Counted from the first letter of the stretch, positions 37,389-46,882 are shown. The stretch: 64,000 bases of DNA from JBFJKD01 sp041600415 (GCA_041600415.1 JBFIKF010000005.1:248001-312000), one strand, 5' to 3'. Notes: generated by a model not told the origin, from the sequence alone. Numbers and translations: made by a program.

Positions 37389-38224
37389 AAACAGATTCCG
37401 TGAAACATGTATTGGGGCTTTCTGGCGGACGTGATAGTGCAGCACTCGCAGTGTATATGCGCCAGCACCACCCTGAACTCAAAATAGAGTATTTTTTTAC
37501 TGATACTGGTAAAGAGTTGCCGGAAGTCTATGAATATCTTGGAAGGCTTGAGGGATTTCTAGGGCAGCCAATTTTGCGCTTAAATCCGGATCGGGATTTT
37601 GATTTCTGGTTGAAACAATATAATGACTTTCTTCCCTCAGCGCAGACACGATGGTGTACACGGCAATTAAAGCTTAGACCTTTCGAGCAATGGCTTCGTC
37701 CGATGTTGGATGATGGGCTTACGATTTATAGTTATGTTGCTATTCGCAGTGACGAAGAATATCGGGAAGGGTATTCCTCGAAACATGACAGGCTGATCGT
37801 TAAACTGCCGTTCAAGGATGTTGGTGTGGACAAAGCCGGAGTATTAGACATTCTGGACGGTGCGGGCTTAGGGCTACCGAAATATTATTCATGGCGAACA
37901 CGAAGTGGATGCACATTTTGTTTTTTTCAGCAAAAGATCGAGTGGGTGCGACTTAAAGACGAGCATCCTGAGGCGTTTGAAGAAGCCAAGACATACGAAA
38001 AGAATGCTGTCGAACACGGTTCGCCCTTTACTTGGTGTCAAGGTGAGTCTCTTGAAGAGTTAGAGCAGCCGGAAAGAGTTGAGAAGATAAAACAGGATCA
38101 CGAGTTGAGGATTGTCCGTATGAAATCCAAGACGGTTGCCAATCCATTGAGGCCAGATTCAGAGCCTCTTGATATTGATGATTTATATGGAAAGGCAAAG
38201 GGTTGCCTTGCGTGTCACAAGTAG
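37385..38224 (+). CDS. sspD: SspD-like PP-loop ATP pyrophosphatase (PAPS-reductase family)
   Basis: A 279-residue member of the PAPS reductase/DndC family. The PP-loop SGGRDS (13-18) binds ATP; FFTDTGKELPEVYEYL follows as in DndC. Four Cys near the C-terminal half (RSGCTFCFFQQ and AKGCLACHK) could hold an iron-sulfur cluster as in DndC. SspD activates the DNA backbone by adenylylation and accepts sulfur from SspA. It is the last gene of the sspBCD operon and converges with a minus-strand nuclease gene 17 bases away. Confidence 0.88.
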   Translation: MKTDSVKHVLGLSGGRDSAALAVYMRQHHPELKIEYFFTDTGKELPEVYEYLGRLEGFLGQPILRLNPDRDFDFWLKQYNDFLPSAQTRWCTRQLKLRPFEQWLRPMLDDGLTIYSYVAIRSDEEYREGYSSKHDRLIVKLPFKDVGVDKAGVLDILDGAGLGLPKYYSWRTRSGCTFCFFQQKIEWVRLKDEHPEAFEEAKTYEKNAVEHGSPFTWCQGESLEELEQPERVEKIKQDHELRIVRMKSKTVANPLRPDSEPLDIDDLYGKAKGCLACHK

Positions 38225-38234
38225 CCATTTCGTG

Positions 38235-38254
38235 ATCGTCTTTAGGCAGACGAT
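38235..38254. terminator. Hairpin between convergent defence operons
   Basis: ATCGTCT, TTAGGC, AGACGAT: a perfect 7-bp hairpin spanning the 17-base gap and the stop codon of the minus-strand gene. It has no T-run on either side, so it may act as a weak bidirectional terminator or an mRNA 3' end stabiliser. Confidence 0.4.
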
Positions 38255-39717
38255 GATAGCTGGACGAGACTTTGGAACCTCATTGCAACATCGGGATGTC
38301 GCCGCAATCGATCCTCGATGTCTGACGCTTCCCACCAATCGGTACCAAGGCCAGTCGTTTTGCGTAAATTTTCAAGGTAATCGACTAAGGCGGCGCTTGT
38401 TCGGGGATATGCGATTAAGAAATAGGCATCGGCTTGATGGTACTCCAGAGTGTCTCTAACATCTTGTACATCACCTTTGCCAATTGTTTTCGAGCGTGTT
38501 TTCACTTGCACGAGCACTTGAATAACTTTTGATCCGCTCGACATCGTACCGATTGTATCGTCCGTCGATGAGTCTAGAGTTTCTTTGTGTACGAGAGGAA
38601 TGCGCCAATCTACCAAAATGTCCCTTCCTCTATCACGATCGTTAGTTGTACCGACGGGTTTTGCGCGTACAACACCAGGTTCCCGTTTGATTAATTCTAA
38701 GGCAAGACTTTCAAATGCACTAGCGTCCAACGGAGTCAGCCATGAAATCGTTGAATCCGCAAAGAATACGAGATTTTCCGATGCGCGGCGCTCAACGAAT
38801 GCGGTTCTCTCTTTGTCGAAAGCATCCTTGCCACAATTCTGTCGTATAGCCACAATGGTTCTATGGCCAATAAATAGACAATGGCTATCGATAGGTATCA
38901 TGAGTAGATCCTTTGATGTATCACCGATCGTAGCCATTATCTTTTCTACCCTTTTGACTACTCGAAAGGGAACAGTATTCGGAATGCCGTTTGCAAATAC
39001 GCAGTAAGCCTCTTCTCCTCTAGCAAGCCCAGCAGAGAAAGGCTTCAGCACTGACTTAAGATTACGAATGCGCACTTGCGGCATTCGTAACACTGTTACT
39101 CCTCGTTTCTGAGAGCTAAAGTAGCTCCATAAGGGATATCGTCTTTTTAGAAATGAAGCATCATCGGGTGATCGCAAGTACTTTATTAGAGGCGCAGCCC
39201 AATCTGGTTCCGAGAATACTGTCGTTGCCGGGTCCGGGCGCGTTGACATTGCTACGCGGTCCCACCGGAAGACATCGTTCAAAAGATGAAATATAAATGC
39301 GCTCCAGGCATTCATAGAATCTTGTGAGGATTCCAGCGATTCGTCCACGCTCCAGGGACATTGGCAAAAAACCAAATGAACGGCGCCGATCTCTTCAGGG
39401 ACGAATCCGTGAGGTTCAGGGATCAGCCAGGGCGAAGTTAGCCCAAACGCCCGCAGGGTTGCTGCCCATACTAGCGAAAATACTTCGTGAAGATCGGTTC
39501 GATCACCGTCGAATTGTGCGCCAATAGTTCGAACAACACCGCAAATAGACGTTTCGTCTTCTAGCTGAATTGTCTCTTTTGATATACGAAATGGTTCATG
39601 TGTTCTATGGGCGCACGCAAAATTGGGTGGGTTGGTGCGCGTCTCTTGGCCACCTATCTTAAGGGTCGAAAATACGCTCTCTAATGTCTTATTATATCCC
39701 ACACGCACATTACCCAT
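38242..39717 (-). CDS. Protein with C-terminal Mrr-like PD-(D/E)xK nuclease domain
   Basis: A 491-residue protein (from ATG 39717, eight bases inside the receiver gene; a GTG at 39738 would add seven residues). The first 330 residues match no family I know. The last 150 have the layout of a restriction-endonuclease-like fold: LALELIKREPGVVRAKPVG, then DRGRDILVDW with the metal Asp and VIQVLVQVKTRS with Q-x-K, followed by QADAYFLIAYPR. This is the Mrr/DUF2034 pattern of nucleases that cut DNA. As the last gene of an eight-gene operon, downstream of a histidine kinase-like and a receiver protein, it is the probable DNA-damaging output. The activity is inferred. Confidence 0.7.
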   Translation of the reverse strand: MGNVRVGYNKTLESVFSTLKIGGQETRTNPPNFACAHRTHEPFRISKETIQLEDETSICGVVRTIGAQFDGDRTDLHEVFSLVWAATLRAFGLTSPWLIPEPHGFVPEEIGAVHLVFCQCPWSVDESLESSQDSMNAWSAFIFHLLNDVFRWDRVAMSTRPDPATTVFSEPDWAAPLIKYLRSPDDASFLKRRYPLWSYFSSQKRGVTVLRMPQVRIRNLKSVLKPFSAGLARGEEAYCVFANGIPNTVPFRVVKRVEKIMATIGDTSKDLLMIPIDSHCLFIGHRTIVAIRQNCGKDAFDKERTAFVERRASENLVFFADSTISWLTPLDASAFESLALELIKREPGVVRAKPVGTTNDRDRGRDILVDWRIPLVHKETLDSSTDDTIGTMSSGSKVIQVLVQVKTRSKTIGKGDVQDVRDTLEYHQADAYFLIAYPRTSAALVDYLENLRKTTGLGTDWWEASDIEDRLRRHPDVAMRFQSLVQLSSSA

Positions 39718-41608
39718 CTGTTTCCGAATCACGAACACTCATGATTAACGGCGCGTTACGCTGATTATTCGGTATTAGTGCGCCGTCAACGTTCCACTCA
39801 TTTCTAACGATGTACATATAGGTCAAGTTTTGTGCTTGGACCTCACGTTTTTCAGGGACAAGCGAACCGTCTTTTTGAGGCACGATAATTAGCCCACGTT
39901 CGAAACCGTCAAAAAACGCTAGGTCTGTTTTCATCGCAGCAAGACTCTGACGCGCTATTTTGTTCATTGTACTAGGGTCTATCTGCTCAACGAACTCCCG
40001 AAACTCATCGCAAGCCTCTTCGGAAAGCACGAGGTGGTCAACGCGTTTTGCATCTGTGTCTCGGCCAACAAAACAGATGGCTTCACTAAGCGCTGGAAGG
40101 TTTGTTGTATGTTGTGTGCCGTCTTGTGAGATCAGCAAAACCGAAACAGTCACTCGGAAGCTCGCAGGAGGGTTAGAAACTTGTCCAATTCGCCCCATAT
40201 CTGCAAGCATGATCTGTTGAATTTCGGCGGCGTATATTTCCCGCATTCGACCGATGCGGGACACACCATCTGGTTGATCTAGTTGTTTCCGAAGGTCTTC
40301 ATAGCTAACCGTATGTCGTTGTTTCAGCGCCCACTTAATCCAGTAGGTTGTTCCATCTTCCGCAGTGAACGAGGGAGTCCTGAGATCGCTAGCGCGATAT
40401 GACCAGTCTGATGCTGAGAGCGACTTCAGTGTTCCCGGTAGAACAAGCACCTCAGCTATTCCCTCGCGCGCCAAATCGCATGAAGGTGTTACGATTAGAA
40501 ATACACGGGCTGTTGGATTCTCGCCTTTCTTTTCACGAAGTACGTCGCCGAAGGTGAAGCCGGGATTGTCGTTTCCTTCGGAAAGCTTTAGCCTTTCGGA
40601 GTGCTGAAATACCATTCGATGGACTAGCGCTTGAAAGTCCGGCGAACCAGCTAGATGAGGCGCTGGATATTGGTCGAGTTGAATTTCATTGAGTGAACGT
40701 GCAGCTTCGATTGTTCCTTGGTCAGACTCGATCTCGTGTTGTAAAACGCGATCTGATACGTCGAGAAGGTAATCGCCAAGTTGCTGCCCCTCGAATTCGA
40801 GGAGTAGGGTGTGCAGTTGTGCGAGATCAGGTAGATCGAGACGCCTCAATGTCTGAATAAAGCGGAGCCGCGCATTGTCCAAACCTTTATCCCATGCATC
40901 CACGAAAGTCGCAACACGAGTTGCGTCCTCATAGTTGGTCGCAAGACGGCTCAATATCCTTTCTAGCACGCCAGACTTCGCTAGCTCCGACTTGTTCGCA
41001 ACACGAAAAAGCGAACCATACAGCTGTGCCTCATCTCGAAATTGATTGCGCTTTTCTCGCAAACGCGTGCTCTGTGACATTAGGACAACTAGAGGCGGAG
41101 CGTTCTTGCGTCCGTCAACAACTGTTCGTATTCTTTCGATGGCTCGTTGCACATCGTCTTCTGATTGTTGATGACCAAGAAAGAGGTCCACAAAGATGAG
41201 GTCCGCATCCTTTGCCGTTTCGTCAAAATCCCTTCCAAGAGTCGAGCACTCAAGGCCCAGTGCTTCTAAGCGATTGACTAGTGTATCTAGTGCTGAACGC
41301 CCAGTGCTATTCGTTTGCGCATATTCTCCAAATAGCTGTTCCGAGCCAGCATTTTCAAAGATCGTCTTGTTTTTCCAGAGAACAGTGATGAACGGCTGAG
41401 AGTTCTGGAGGTCGGTCGCATGGGTCTTCTCGTACTCGGGGAACAACTTGCTCAGTGCTGTCTGTTCGTCATCTCCCAAATCATCAAAAAAGACAGACCA
41501 ATTGTCGTCGTCTAGTTCGTCGGGTCGTGGGATTTCATCAAATACGTCATCGATTATCACCGCTTTGTGAATATGACGGTCTTGCAGAAGTTGCGGAAGG
41601 TCTGTCAT
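39710..41608 (-). CDS. Receiver-domain protein with large C-terminal region
   Basis: A 632-residue protein. The N-terminal 215 residues form a response-regulator receiver with an insertion: acidic pair Asp20/Asp21 in VIIDDVF, phospho-acceptor Asp141 in DLIFVDLFLG, the Ser/Thr at VVLMSQST (about 178-181) and Lys206 in RVANKSE. This fits the divergent receiver family found in conflict systems. The remaining 400 residues have no recognised DNA-binding domain; FLIVTPSCDLARE and the long helical segments suggest a binding platform rather than a transcription factor. Its ATG overlaps the kinase stop by four bases (ATGA), so kinase and receiver are made together. Confidence 0.75.
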   Translation of the reverse strand: MTDLPQLLQDRHIHKAVIIDDVFDEIPRPDELDDDNWSVFFDDLGDDEQTALSKLFPEYEKTHATDLQNSQPFITVLWKNKTIFENAGSEQLFGEYAQTNSTGRSALDTLVNRLEALGLECSTLGRDFDETAKDADLIFVDLFLGHQQSEDDVQRAIERIRTVVDGRKNAPPLVVLMSQSTRLREKRNQFRDEAQLYGSLFRVANKSELAKSGVLERILSRLATNYEDATRVATFVDAWDKGLDNARLRFIQTLRRLDLPDLAQLHTLLLEFEGQQLGDYLLDVSDRVLQHEIESDQGTIEAARSLNEIQLDQYPAPHLAGSPDFQALVHRMVFQHSERLKLSEGNDNPGFTFGDVLREKKGENPTARVFLIVTPSCDLAREGIAEVLVLPGTLKSLSASDWSYRASDLRTPSFTAEDGTTYWIKWALKQRHTVSYEDLRKQLDQPDGVSRIGRMREIYAAEIQQIMLADMGRIGQVSNPPASFRVTVSVLLISQDGTQHTTNLPALSEAICFVGRDTDAKRVDHLVLSEEACDEFREFVEQIDPSTMNKIARQSLAAMKTDLAFFDGFERGLIIVPQKDGSLVPEKREVQAQNLTYMYIVRNEWNVDGALIPNNQRNAPLIMSVRDSETDG

Positions 41609-43971
41609 GAGATCAAGACCTCATCAGGCAGTTCCAATACGAAGCGGTGCAACCGTCCGGTATCAGTACTCGTGGTTTCGTCAAGCGTCAGTGTCCCCCC
41701 GTGAAACTCAGCGCAATCGCGGGCGATGTACAAACCAAGGCCTCGCCGTTTCGTCTTTTCCTTCAGGGAGTAGAAAGCGCGGAAAACCTTTTCCCTATTT
41801 TCCGTGGCAACGCCTCGTCCATTGTCCTCATACGTCACGACGAGCGGGTTAGTGCCAATGACGATACTTACGGCAGGCTTGAAATCGATTTCATGCTCTC
41901 TGCGCAGGTCCATCCAATAGACGGAATTTGATACCAAGTTTTCGAGAATCTGAACAATCATTCCCTTAACTGCTTTGATTCGAACCGGTTTATCTGGCGG
42001 TGCGGAAACGTTTACTGTTATCCCGTGTCTCTTGAACTGGAGTTCATGGCCGCTTAGCACGTCTTCGACTAAGAGCTTGAGATCAAATGACTCCTTTCTT
42101 TGGCGACCTGATACACTGAGAGGATCAAGAACGCGAATACGCTTCCCAACTGATTTCATTTCTGATCGCAGGGATTCTAAGAGTCCGGCAATTTGTTCAG
42201 GTACGTCCTTGTCTTTAAGGGCTTCTAGCGAAGCCAAAGCATTTTCTGTTGAACGTGCAAGTTCGTGTGCCACGACTTCAACAAGCAACCCAACGCCAGC
42301 CATTTGTAACATTTGCCGATTCTCAAGTTCTATCTCGGTTATCCGCTGCTGAGCTTGGTCAAAGAACTCTCGAATTTCAAAAAAAGTATGTTGAAGTTCC
42401 TCGATCGTATCGGCAGAGTCGGGTGCCACTCGCTTTATCTGTCGAAGCGCCGTCTTTGCCCGCGCTTCCAAACGGGCAACGTCGGTTTTGGCATCGGCTA
42501 TATCGATCGGCTGGCTCTGATGCGTCCGTTTGAAATCCACCAGAAACTCGCGCAATTGCGATTGGATGACAAACTGTAGGATATTTACGAACGCCTGTTG
42601 TTCAAGGCAGACGCGCAATCCTTCCCTGTTGGTCTGGTCGACAAGAAGTGGGTTTTCAATTCGGGATATACTAACTCGGCCTACAAACTGTGCTTTGTTC
42701 AAAAGGTACCCGGTACTGCCCAACGCTCGTCGATCAAGTGCCAGCCAGTCATCGTCGTCTTCTCCATAAGGTAAAACCCGGAATCCGTCCCGAAACAAAA
42801 GTATGCCTGACCACCGTTTTTGGAGGTCTCTTACTGTTTTTTGGTCGCCAATACTGTCGATGCGCTTCAGTCGTTGACGGTTGTACCAGTGAGCCTCAAA
42901 CTCGAATGGACCTAATTCTTCGATCGCAGACATCGGAATGTTACCTGAGGTACCGCTGATCGCTCCTTGGAGGTCGGGTAATGAAAAGCTCCGTTTCTCA
43001 ATCTCGTGCGGATGTTCGAAGCCGAGATCACGCGCTTCAAACGTACATTCCAATATAGGTCCATTTTCTGAGGTGGTGAGCTTCCCGATAACCTTCGCGT
43101 GGGCGTGAGCTAAGAGATTACGGTCCATCGATAGAACTGGAACACGCTCACCATTCCAATAGAGCGCTATTCGCGGGCGCTTCTTTGAATCTCTGAAAGG
43201 GTCGGTCAATCGAGAGAATTCATCCTCTCCCAGAAACCTGACTCTTTTATATGTCCAGTCCGCAGTGAGGGAACTGATTGTAAGTGTTGTCCCACTCCAA
43301 TCCTTGCTTGGCTTTTTATCGCCTGTAGACGGCTCAACGCTAATCTCGTCAAGCATGGCATCAATATTGTTGAACTCGGACCAATCAATTTCCAGTAGGT
43401 TAATATCTGAATCGTCTGCTTTGGCAGTTTCGACGCGCAGTCTTTCCCCAAGCCGCATTGCCGAGAGGCGACCAATGCCCTTTTCGCCGAGAAACGGCGT
43501 TTTCTTGCCTGATGACAGGAGGGCTGCATCTATGGCGCGTTTTCGGGAAGCGGTTCCAATAACAAGATAGTTATTGACAAGATCGCTCAGCGACATCCCG
43601 TCACCACTATCTGAAACGATGATTCTATTTTCTTCCGTAAACGCATGTTCGAGTGCTGACGCAAGAGTTTCGTAGCTCTCTGCCTTATCGATGATTTCGC
43701 GAAACCGCCCAAGAGATACATCTGAGGCCGATTTTTCCAGCGCACCGTCTATATCGGATTTCAGGCGATCAATGTCCGCAGATTGGCTTTGGATACGTTG
43801 TTGGATTCGTAAATAGTCGTTTCGTCTAATGGTGATTTCGAAGCGAATCTCGGCTCCATTTTTGGAATCGGCATCAAATGCGTTTTTGATGAGTTCATAG
43901 AACGCGATGACATCTGAGCTTATTAGCTCAGCGCCCAACTCTAGTACCGTTCTGGCACAAATCTTAAACAA
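41605..43971 (-). CDS. Dual-GHKL protein: HSP90/MORC-like ATPase plus histidine-kinase core
   Basis: A 788-residue soluble protein without membrane helices. The N-terminal GHKL ATPase of HSP90/MORC type has YELIKNAFDAD (N box, Asn30), VSDSGDGMSLSDL and GEKGIGRLSAM. A beta-rich middle follows (about 200-480), then a coiled coil with an H-box-like VVAHELARSTENA near 570, and a histidine-kinase catalytic domain at 640-785: QILENLVSNSVYW, YEDNGRGV, FRAFYSLKEK, RRGLGLYIARDCAE. It may sense a ligand or DNA with the first ATPase and phosphorylate the co-encoded receiver. Start is TTG 43971; the protein start is otherwise complete. Confidence 0.78.
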   Translation of the reverse strand: MFKICARTVLELGAELISSDVIAFYELIKNAFDADSKNGAEIRFEITIRRNDYLRIQQRIQSQSADIDRLKSDIDGALEKSASDVSLGRFREIIDKAESYETLASALEHAFTEENRIIVSDSGDGMSLSDLVNNYLVIGTASRKRAIDAALLSSGKKTPFLGEKGIGRLSAMRLGERLRVETAKADDSDINLLEIDWSEFNNIDAMLDEISVEPSTGDKKPSKDWSGTTLTISSLTADWTYKRVRFLGEDEFSRLTDPFRDSKKRPRIALYWNGERVPVLSMDRNLLAHAHAKVIGKLTTSENGPILECTFEARDLGFEHPHEIEKRSFSLPDLQGAISGTSGNIPMSAIEELGPFEFEAHWYNRQRLKRIDSIGDQKTVRDLQKRWSGILLFRDGFRVLPYGEDDDDWLALDRRALGSTGYLLNKAQFVGRVSISRIENPLLVDQTNREGLRVCLEQQAFVNILQFVIQSQLREFLVDFKRTHQSQPIDIADAKTDVARLEARAKTALRQIKRVAPDSADTIEELQHTFFEIREFFDQAQQRITEIELENRQMLQMAGVGLLVEVVAHELARSTENALASLEALKDKDVPEQIAGLLESLRSEMKSVGKRIRVLDPLSVSGRQRKESFDLKLLVEDVLSGHELQFKRHGITVNVSAPPDKPVRIKAVKGMIVQILENLVSNSVYWMDLRREHEIDFKPAVSIVIGTNPLVVTYEDNGRGVATENREKVFRAFYSLKEKTKRRGLGLYIARDCAEFHGGTLTLDETTSTDTGRLHRFVLELPDEVLIS

Positions 43972-44016
43972 GGACGATAACCCCTCTTTGTAATTGTTTC
44001 TCGCCGCAGCAAATAA

Positions 44017-44478
44017 TTATGCGGCCTTTTGTTTTCTCAAAAGCGTGTCCAACGCATCAGATAGATTCCAGATCGGCTCAGCATCACCTTCTTTTAACAT
44101 GTCGAGTACTTTTGGCAATCCTGCAACCGCCAGTCCGTTTGCAAGCGCCATCATGCGCCGGGGTTCTGAAACGATCTGAATATCACCGGATTGCCCAATG
44201 GCAATCAGCATGAGTGTGTGCACACGCCAGGGGTCGCTTCCGAAAATAGAACCGTCGATGATCTTTTTGGTTTGGTATTTTCCTATATCTTGAGGTTCGA
44301 GTTCCAGTCGAGCTGCAACGCAGACGGAAAGAAACCACAAATCAACCATTCTGGGAAAGGGACTTTGATCGATAACTGCATTGCCACCCGATTGGGTATA
44401 GCGAGAGAAAGATTCGTGGAATTCCACTGGTACATGAATATCGATTGCCGCAAAGGGGTTGAAATATCTGTCTGCCAT
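44017..44478 (-). CDS. 153-residue protein of unknown function, possible SspG-like
   Basis: A 153-residue soluble protein, mixed alpha/beta, with the central block DQSPFPRMVDLWFLSVCVAA and a C-terminal helical part ending LDTLLRKQKAA. I do not recognise a family. Its place, 11 bases after the SMC-like ATPase gene and in the same operon as a PLD-helicase, is that expected for the small middle component of a DndFGH/SspFGH-like restriction module. That function is inference from gene order only. The 45-base gap to the kinase gene is the largest in this operon and may mark a module border. Confidence 0.65.
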   Translation of the reverse strand: MADRYFNPFAAIDIHVPVEFHESFSRYTQSGGNAVIDQSPFPRMVDLWFLSVCVAARLELEPQDIGKYQTKKIIDGSIFGSDPWRVHTLMLIAIGQSGDIQIVSEPRRMMALANGLAVAGLPKVLDMLKEGDAEPIWNLSDALDTLLRKQKAA

Positions 44479-44489
44479 AGCTCGTCTCC

Positions 44490-46619
44490 TTAGGGCACTA
44501 TTTCGAGTTGAACGTCGGCGTCAGACCGACGCGCACAAATCTGACACTCAGACAAGTGATTACACTCACAACGCAGCGCCTTTCTCGCCATGACACCGGG
44601 ATCGTTAGTGAGCATCTTGGGATAGTGGGCGGGATTCGTCAAAGTGAAGACCACGTCTGCTGCCTCATCGATGATCTCCTCGCATCCGGCAATCTCATCA
44701 TGCGTCAGAAACAGAACAAGCTGGGCGCTTTCCCGTATTGCTGTCCTCAGGATTGCGCGTTTGACGTAGCCGCTAGTCATTCCAAGTGGCGTATCAATAA
44801 CGTTAGGGGCTTCGACTTCGCTCACCTTTGTTAGTGCAAGGATGAAGGCGAGTGTCAGTGCTCGCCGCGAAGCTCCGTTCAGATCACGATCAGGGTTCAA
44901 AGTCCTATCGTTTGGGCCGTAGACAATGATATCGAATTCTGCACTGATCTCGGCTCGCCGGATGATCGCACCCTGTTCCGGATCAGCGCCAATCATCTCC
45001 AGGAAGACGTCGTTCATGAGGCTACTGACCTTTGCGAGTTCTTCCTTGGTGATGCGGTCATAGGAACTTTGAAGCACTTTCATTACATCCTGCGTCACTT
45101 GCAGTTCCGCCAGAATACGTGCGCCTCGTTCCTGTTCGCGCAACAACCGGTCACGGTCAGCGGCCAGTCCCACACGTTCGTTGCTCAGTCCCGCGAGTTG
45201 TGTCTCTACTGAAGAACGTTTTGACAGGCAACGGTCACGCTGATCGATATACTGGCGTTTCATTTCCCGTAGCGCCTGTATATCCGTATCAGGCAGTTCG
45301 TCGAGCTGCATTTCGAGTGAGCGGAATTTGCGGCCCGCATCATCCCTTAGCGCCTGTATGCCGTCGCGCCGCTCAACAACCTTTGTGTAGTCCTCAAGCC
45401 ACACCTTGCCGTCGGATTGGAGCGGTTTCGCACCGAAATAGAGATCGGTAATGATTTCCTGTATCTCGTCTGCTTTGCCACTGTCTTCAATCAGCTTTGC
45501 GATATGTTCGCAGCGCCTTTGGCCGTCTGGATCATCTGGCGATAGGGTCTCACCGCAAATGCACAACTTAGTGGAAAGCCGGTCCTGGAGAACAGGAATA
45601 GTGGTATTCGGAATTTTCTTCTGGTCATGTAATTCATCTAGCTTTTCAAAGGCCTTATCTAGAATTGGAACAAGTAAATCTGTTGCGATTGCCTTGCCAC
45701 GAAATAACTCCGAATGTTCCTTGTTGGCGGCCTTCAATTGCTCATCTAGACGCTTGATCTCACGCTTCGAAGCTTCTATGTCCTTTTGCAGCTTTTCCTT
45801 ATCGCCTTTTTGCAAAGCAGCGGCGATCTGCCTGTCCGTCTTCTCGACTTCTTCGTCAAAGCGGCCAAATTGTTCCTTTGCATCATCAAGTTCAGTTTCT
45901 AGTGTCGCCGTATCTTCGTCAATCGCTTCTAGTCTGGACGCGATACGATTGAGTTCATGACCGCCTCCCATACCCTTGGCTTTTTTGTTTGCTTCTGCGG
46001 CTGACTTCCTGACGTGTTTGATAGAGTCGTCAATTACGCCCAGGCCGAGTAGCGAGCGAATTGCACGCTGCACGCGCTCCCTTTTTGTGGATAGCGCAAC
46101 ATCTGCCTCAATAAAACTTAATGCCCGGTCCCCATCCGTGAAGAAGACCTCGCGTAATTCCGGCGGGAGTTCTTCATTTATCAACGATTCCGGAGCGTCA
46201 ATGGGCTTTGCGCCTGTTTCGTCCAACTCGAAGAGCCGAACCGTTGATGCCGAACGGCGTGCGGTACTGTCTACCTCTTCAAACGCAGATCGTATGATTC
46301 TGTATCTTCGGCGTGTTTCCCGCATCTCTCCTGCTACACGACGAACGCGTGTGAGTTCAAATTCCACAGTGGCGGTTATCGGAACACGTTTTCCGTCACT
46401 GATATCCCAGTCAATCGGATGGAGACGGAAACCCTCACCCTTGGCGGGTAGGGCTGCTTCGCCATAAAGTGCCCATTGCAAACCGTGGAGAATGGTGGTC
46501 TTCCCGGACTCGTTTGCTGCGCGTATGACTGTTAGCTTACGATCTTCTTTACTGGAGAACTGGAGTTCGAGGTCACGAAGCATCCTGAAATTTTGAAATT
46601 CGGCTCTGAGCAATTTCAT
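44490..46619 (-). CDS. SMC/Rad50/DndD-like ATPase
   Basis: A 709-residue ATPase. Walker A is ANESGKTTIL (Gly39-Lys40); coiled coils at about 200-330 and 430-560 flank a Cys pair KLCICGETLSPDD like a degenerate zinc hook. The C-terminal lobe has the signature LNGASRRALTLAFILALT, Walker B VIDTPLGMTSG and the H-loop LVLFLTHDE. VIDTPLG closely resembles DndD. Unusual is a C-terminal Cys/His group, CECNHLSECQIC (near residue 690), after the ATPase. It overlaps the upstream 81-residue gene by four bases. It probably works with the PLD-helicase to recognise or damage unmodified DNA. Confidence 0.83.
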   Translation of the reverse strand: MKLLRAEFQNFRMLRDLELQFSSKEDRKLTVIRAANESGKTTILHGLQWALYGEAALPAKGEGFRLHPIDWDISDGKRVPITATVEFELTRVRRVAGEMRETRRRYRIIRSAFEEVDSTARRSASTVRLFELDETGAKPIDAPESLINEELPPELREVFFTDGDRALSFIEADVALSTKRERVQRAIRSLLGLGVIDDSIKHVRKSAAEANKKAKGMGGGHELNRIASRLEAIDEDTATLETELDDAKEQFGRFDEEVEKTDRQIAAALQKGDKEKLQKDIEASKREIKRLDEQLKAANKEHSELFRGKAIATDLLVPILDKAFEKLDELHDQKKIPNTTIPVLQDRLSTKLCICGETLSPDDPDGQRRCEHIAKLIEDSGKADEIQEIITDLYFGAKPLQSDGKVWLEDYTKVVERRDGIQALRDDAGRKFRSLEMQLDELPDTDIQALREMKRQYIDQRDRCLSKRSSVETQLAGLSNERVGLAADRDRLLREQERGARILAELQVTQDVMKVLQSSYDRITKEELAKVSSLMNDVFLEMIGADPEQGAIIRRAEISAEFDIIVYGPNDRTLNPDRDLNGASRRALTLAFILALTKVSEVEAPNVIDTPLGMTSGYVKRAILRTAIRESAQLVLFLTHDEIAGCEEIIDEAADVVFTLTNPAHYPKMLTNDPGVMARKALRCECNHLSECQICARRSDADVQLEIVP

Positions 46620-46861
46620 TCTTCCTGGCCCCCTTCGGCGCTTGTACTACTCTGATTTTCAGCAAGGAACCGCGCTGCTGAGTTGCACTTATCGTTGATC
46701 TTTTTCTGAATGTTTATCGCCGAAACCCGATGGCCACGCTCGTATTCCAGAATGTCCGAAATCACATGAAGCACTTCCTCGCGATACCCATCGCACCGCT
46801 CGTCGATCTCAGAGCATTGCTCCAATATGATCGAGATGATCTTCTTGTCGTTTAGCGGCAT
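46616..46861 (-). CDS. 81-residue protein of unknown function
   Basis: A small, mostly helical, acidic-tailed protein. It starts at ATG 46861 after AAAGGAG, and its stop overlaps the SMC ATPase ATG, indicating strict co-translation and probably a stoichiometric partner. The helix EEVLHVISDILEYERGHRVS is the best-defined element. No family was recognised. It could be a structural subunit of the ATPase or helicase complex. Confidence 0.7.
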   Translation of the reverse strand: MPLNDKKIISIILEQCSEIDERCDGYREEVLHVISDILEYERGHRVSAINIQKKINDKCNSAARFLAENQSSTSAEGGQEE

Positions 46862-46882
46862 CTACATTCTCCTTTTCATCAT

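Noticed and set aside
33025..38224. Canonical Dnd system
   Set aside because: There is no DndB or DndE; DUF4007 with the large SspC-type ATPase points to the single-strand Ssp type.
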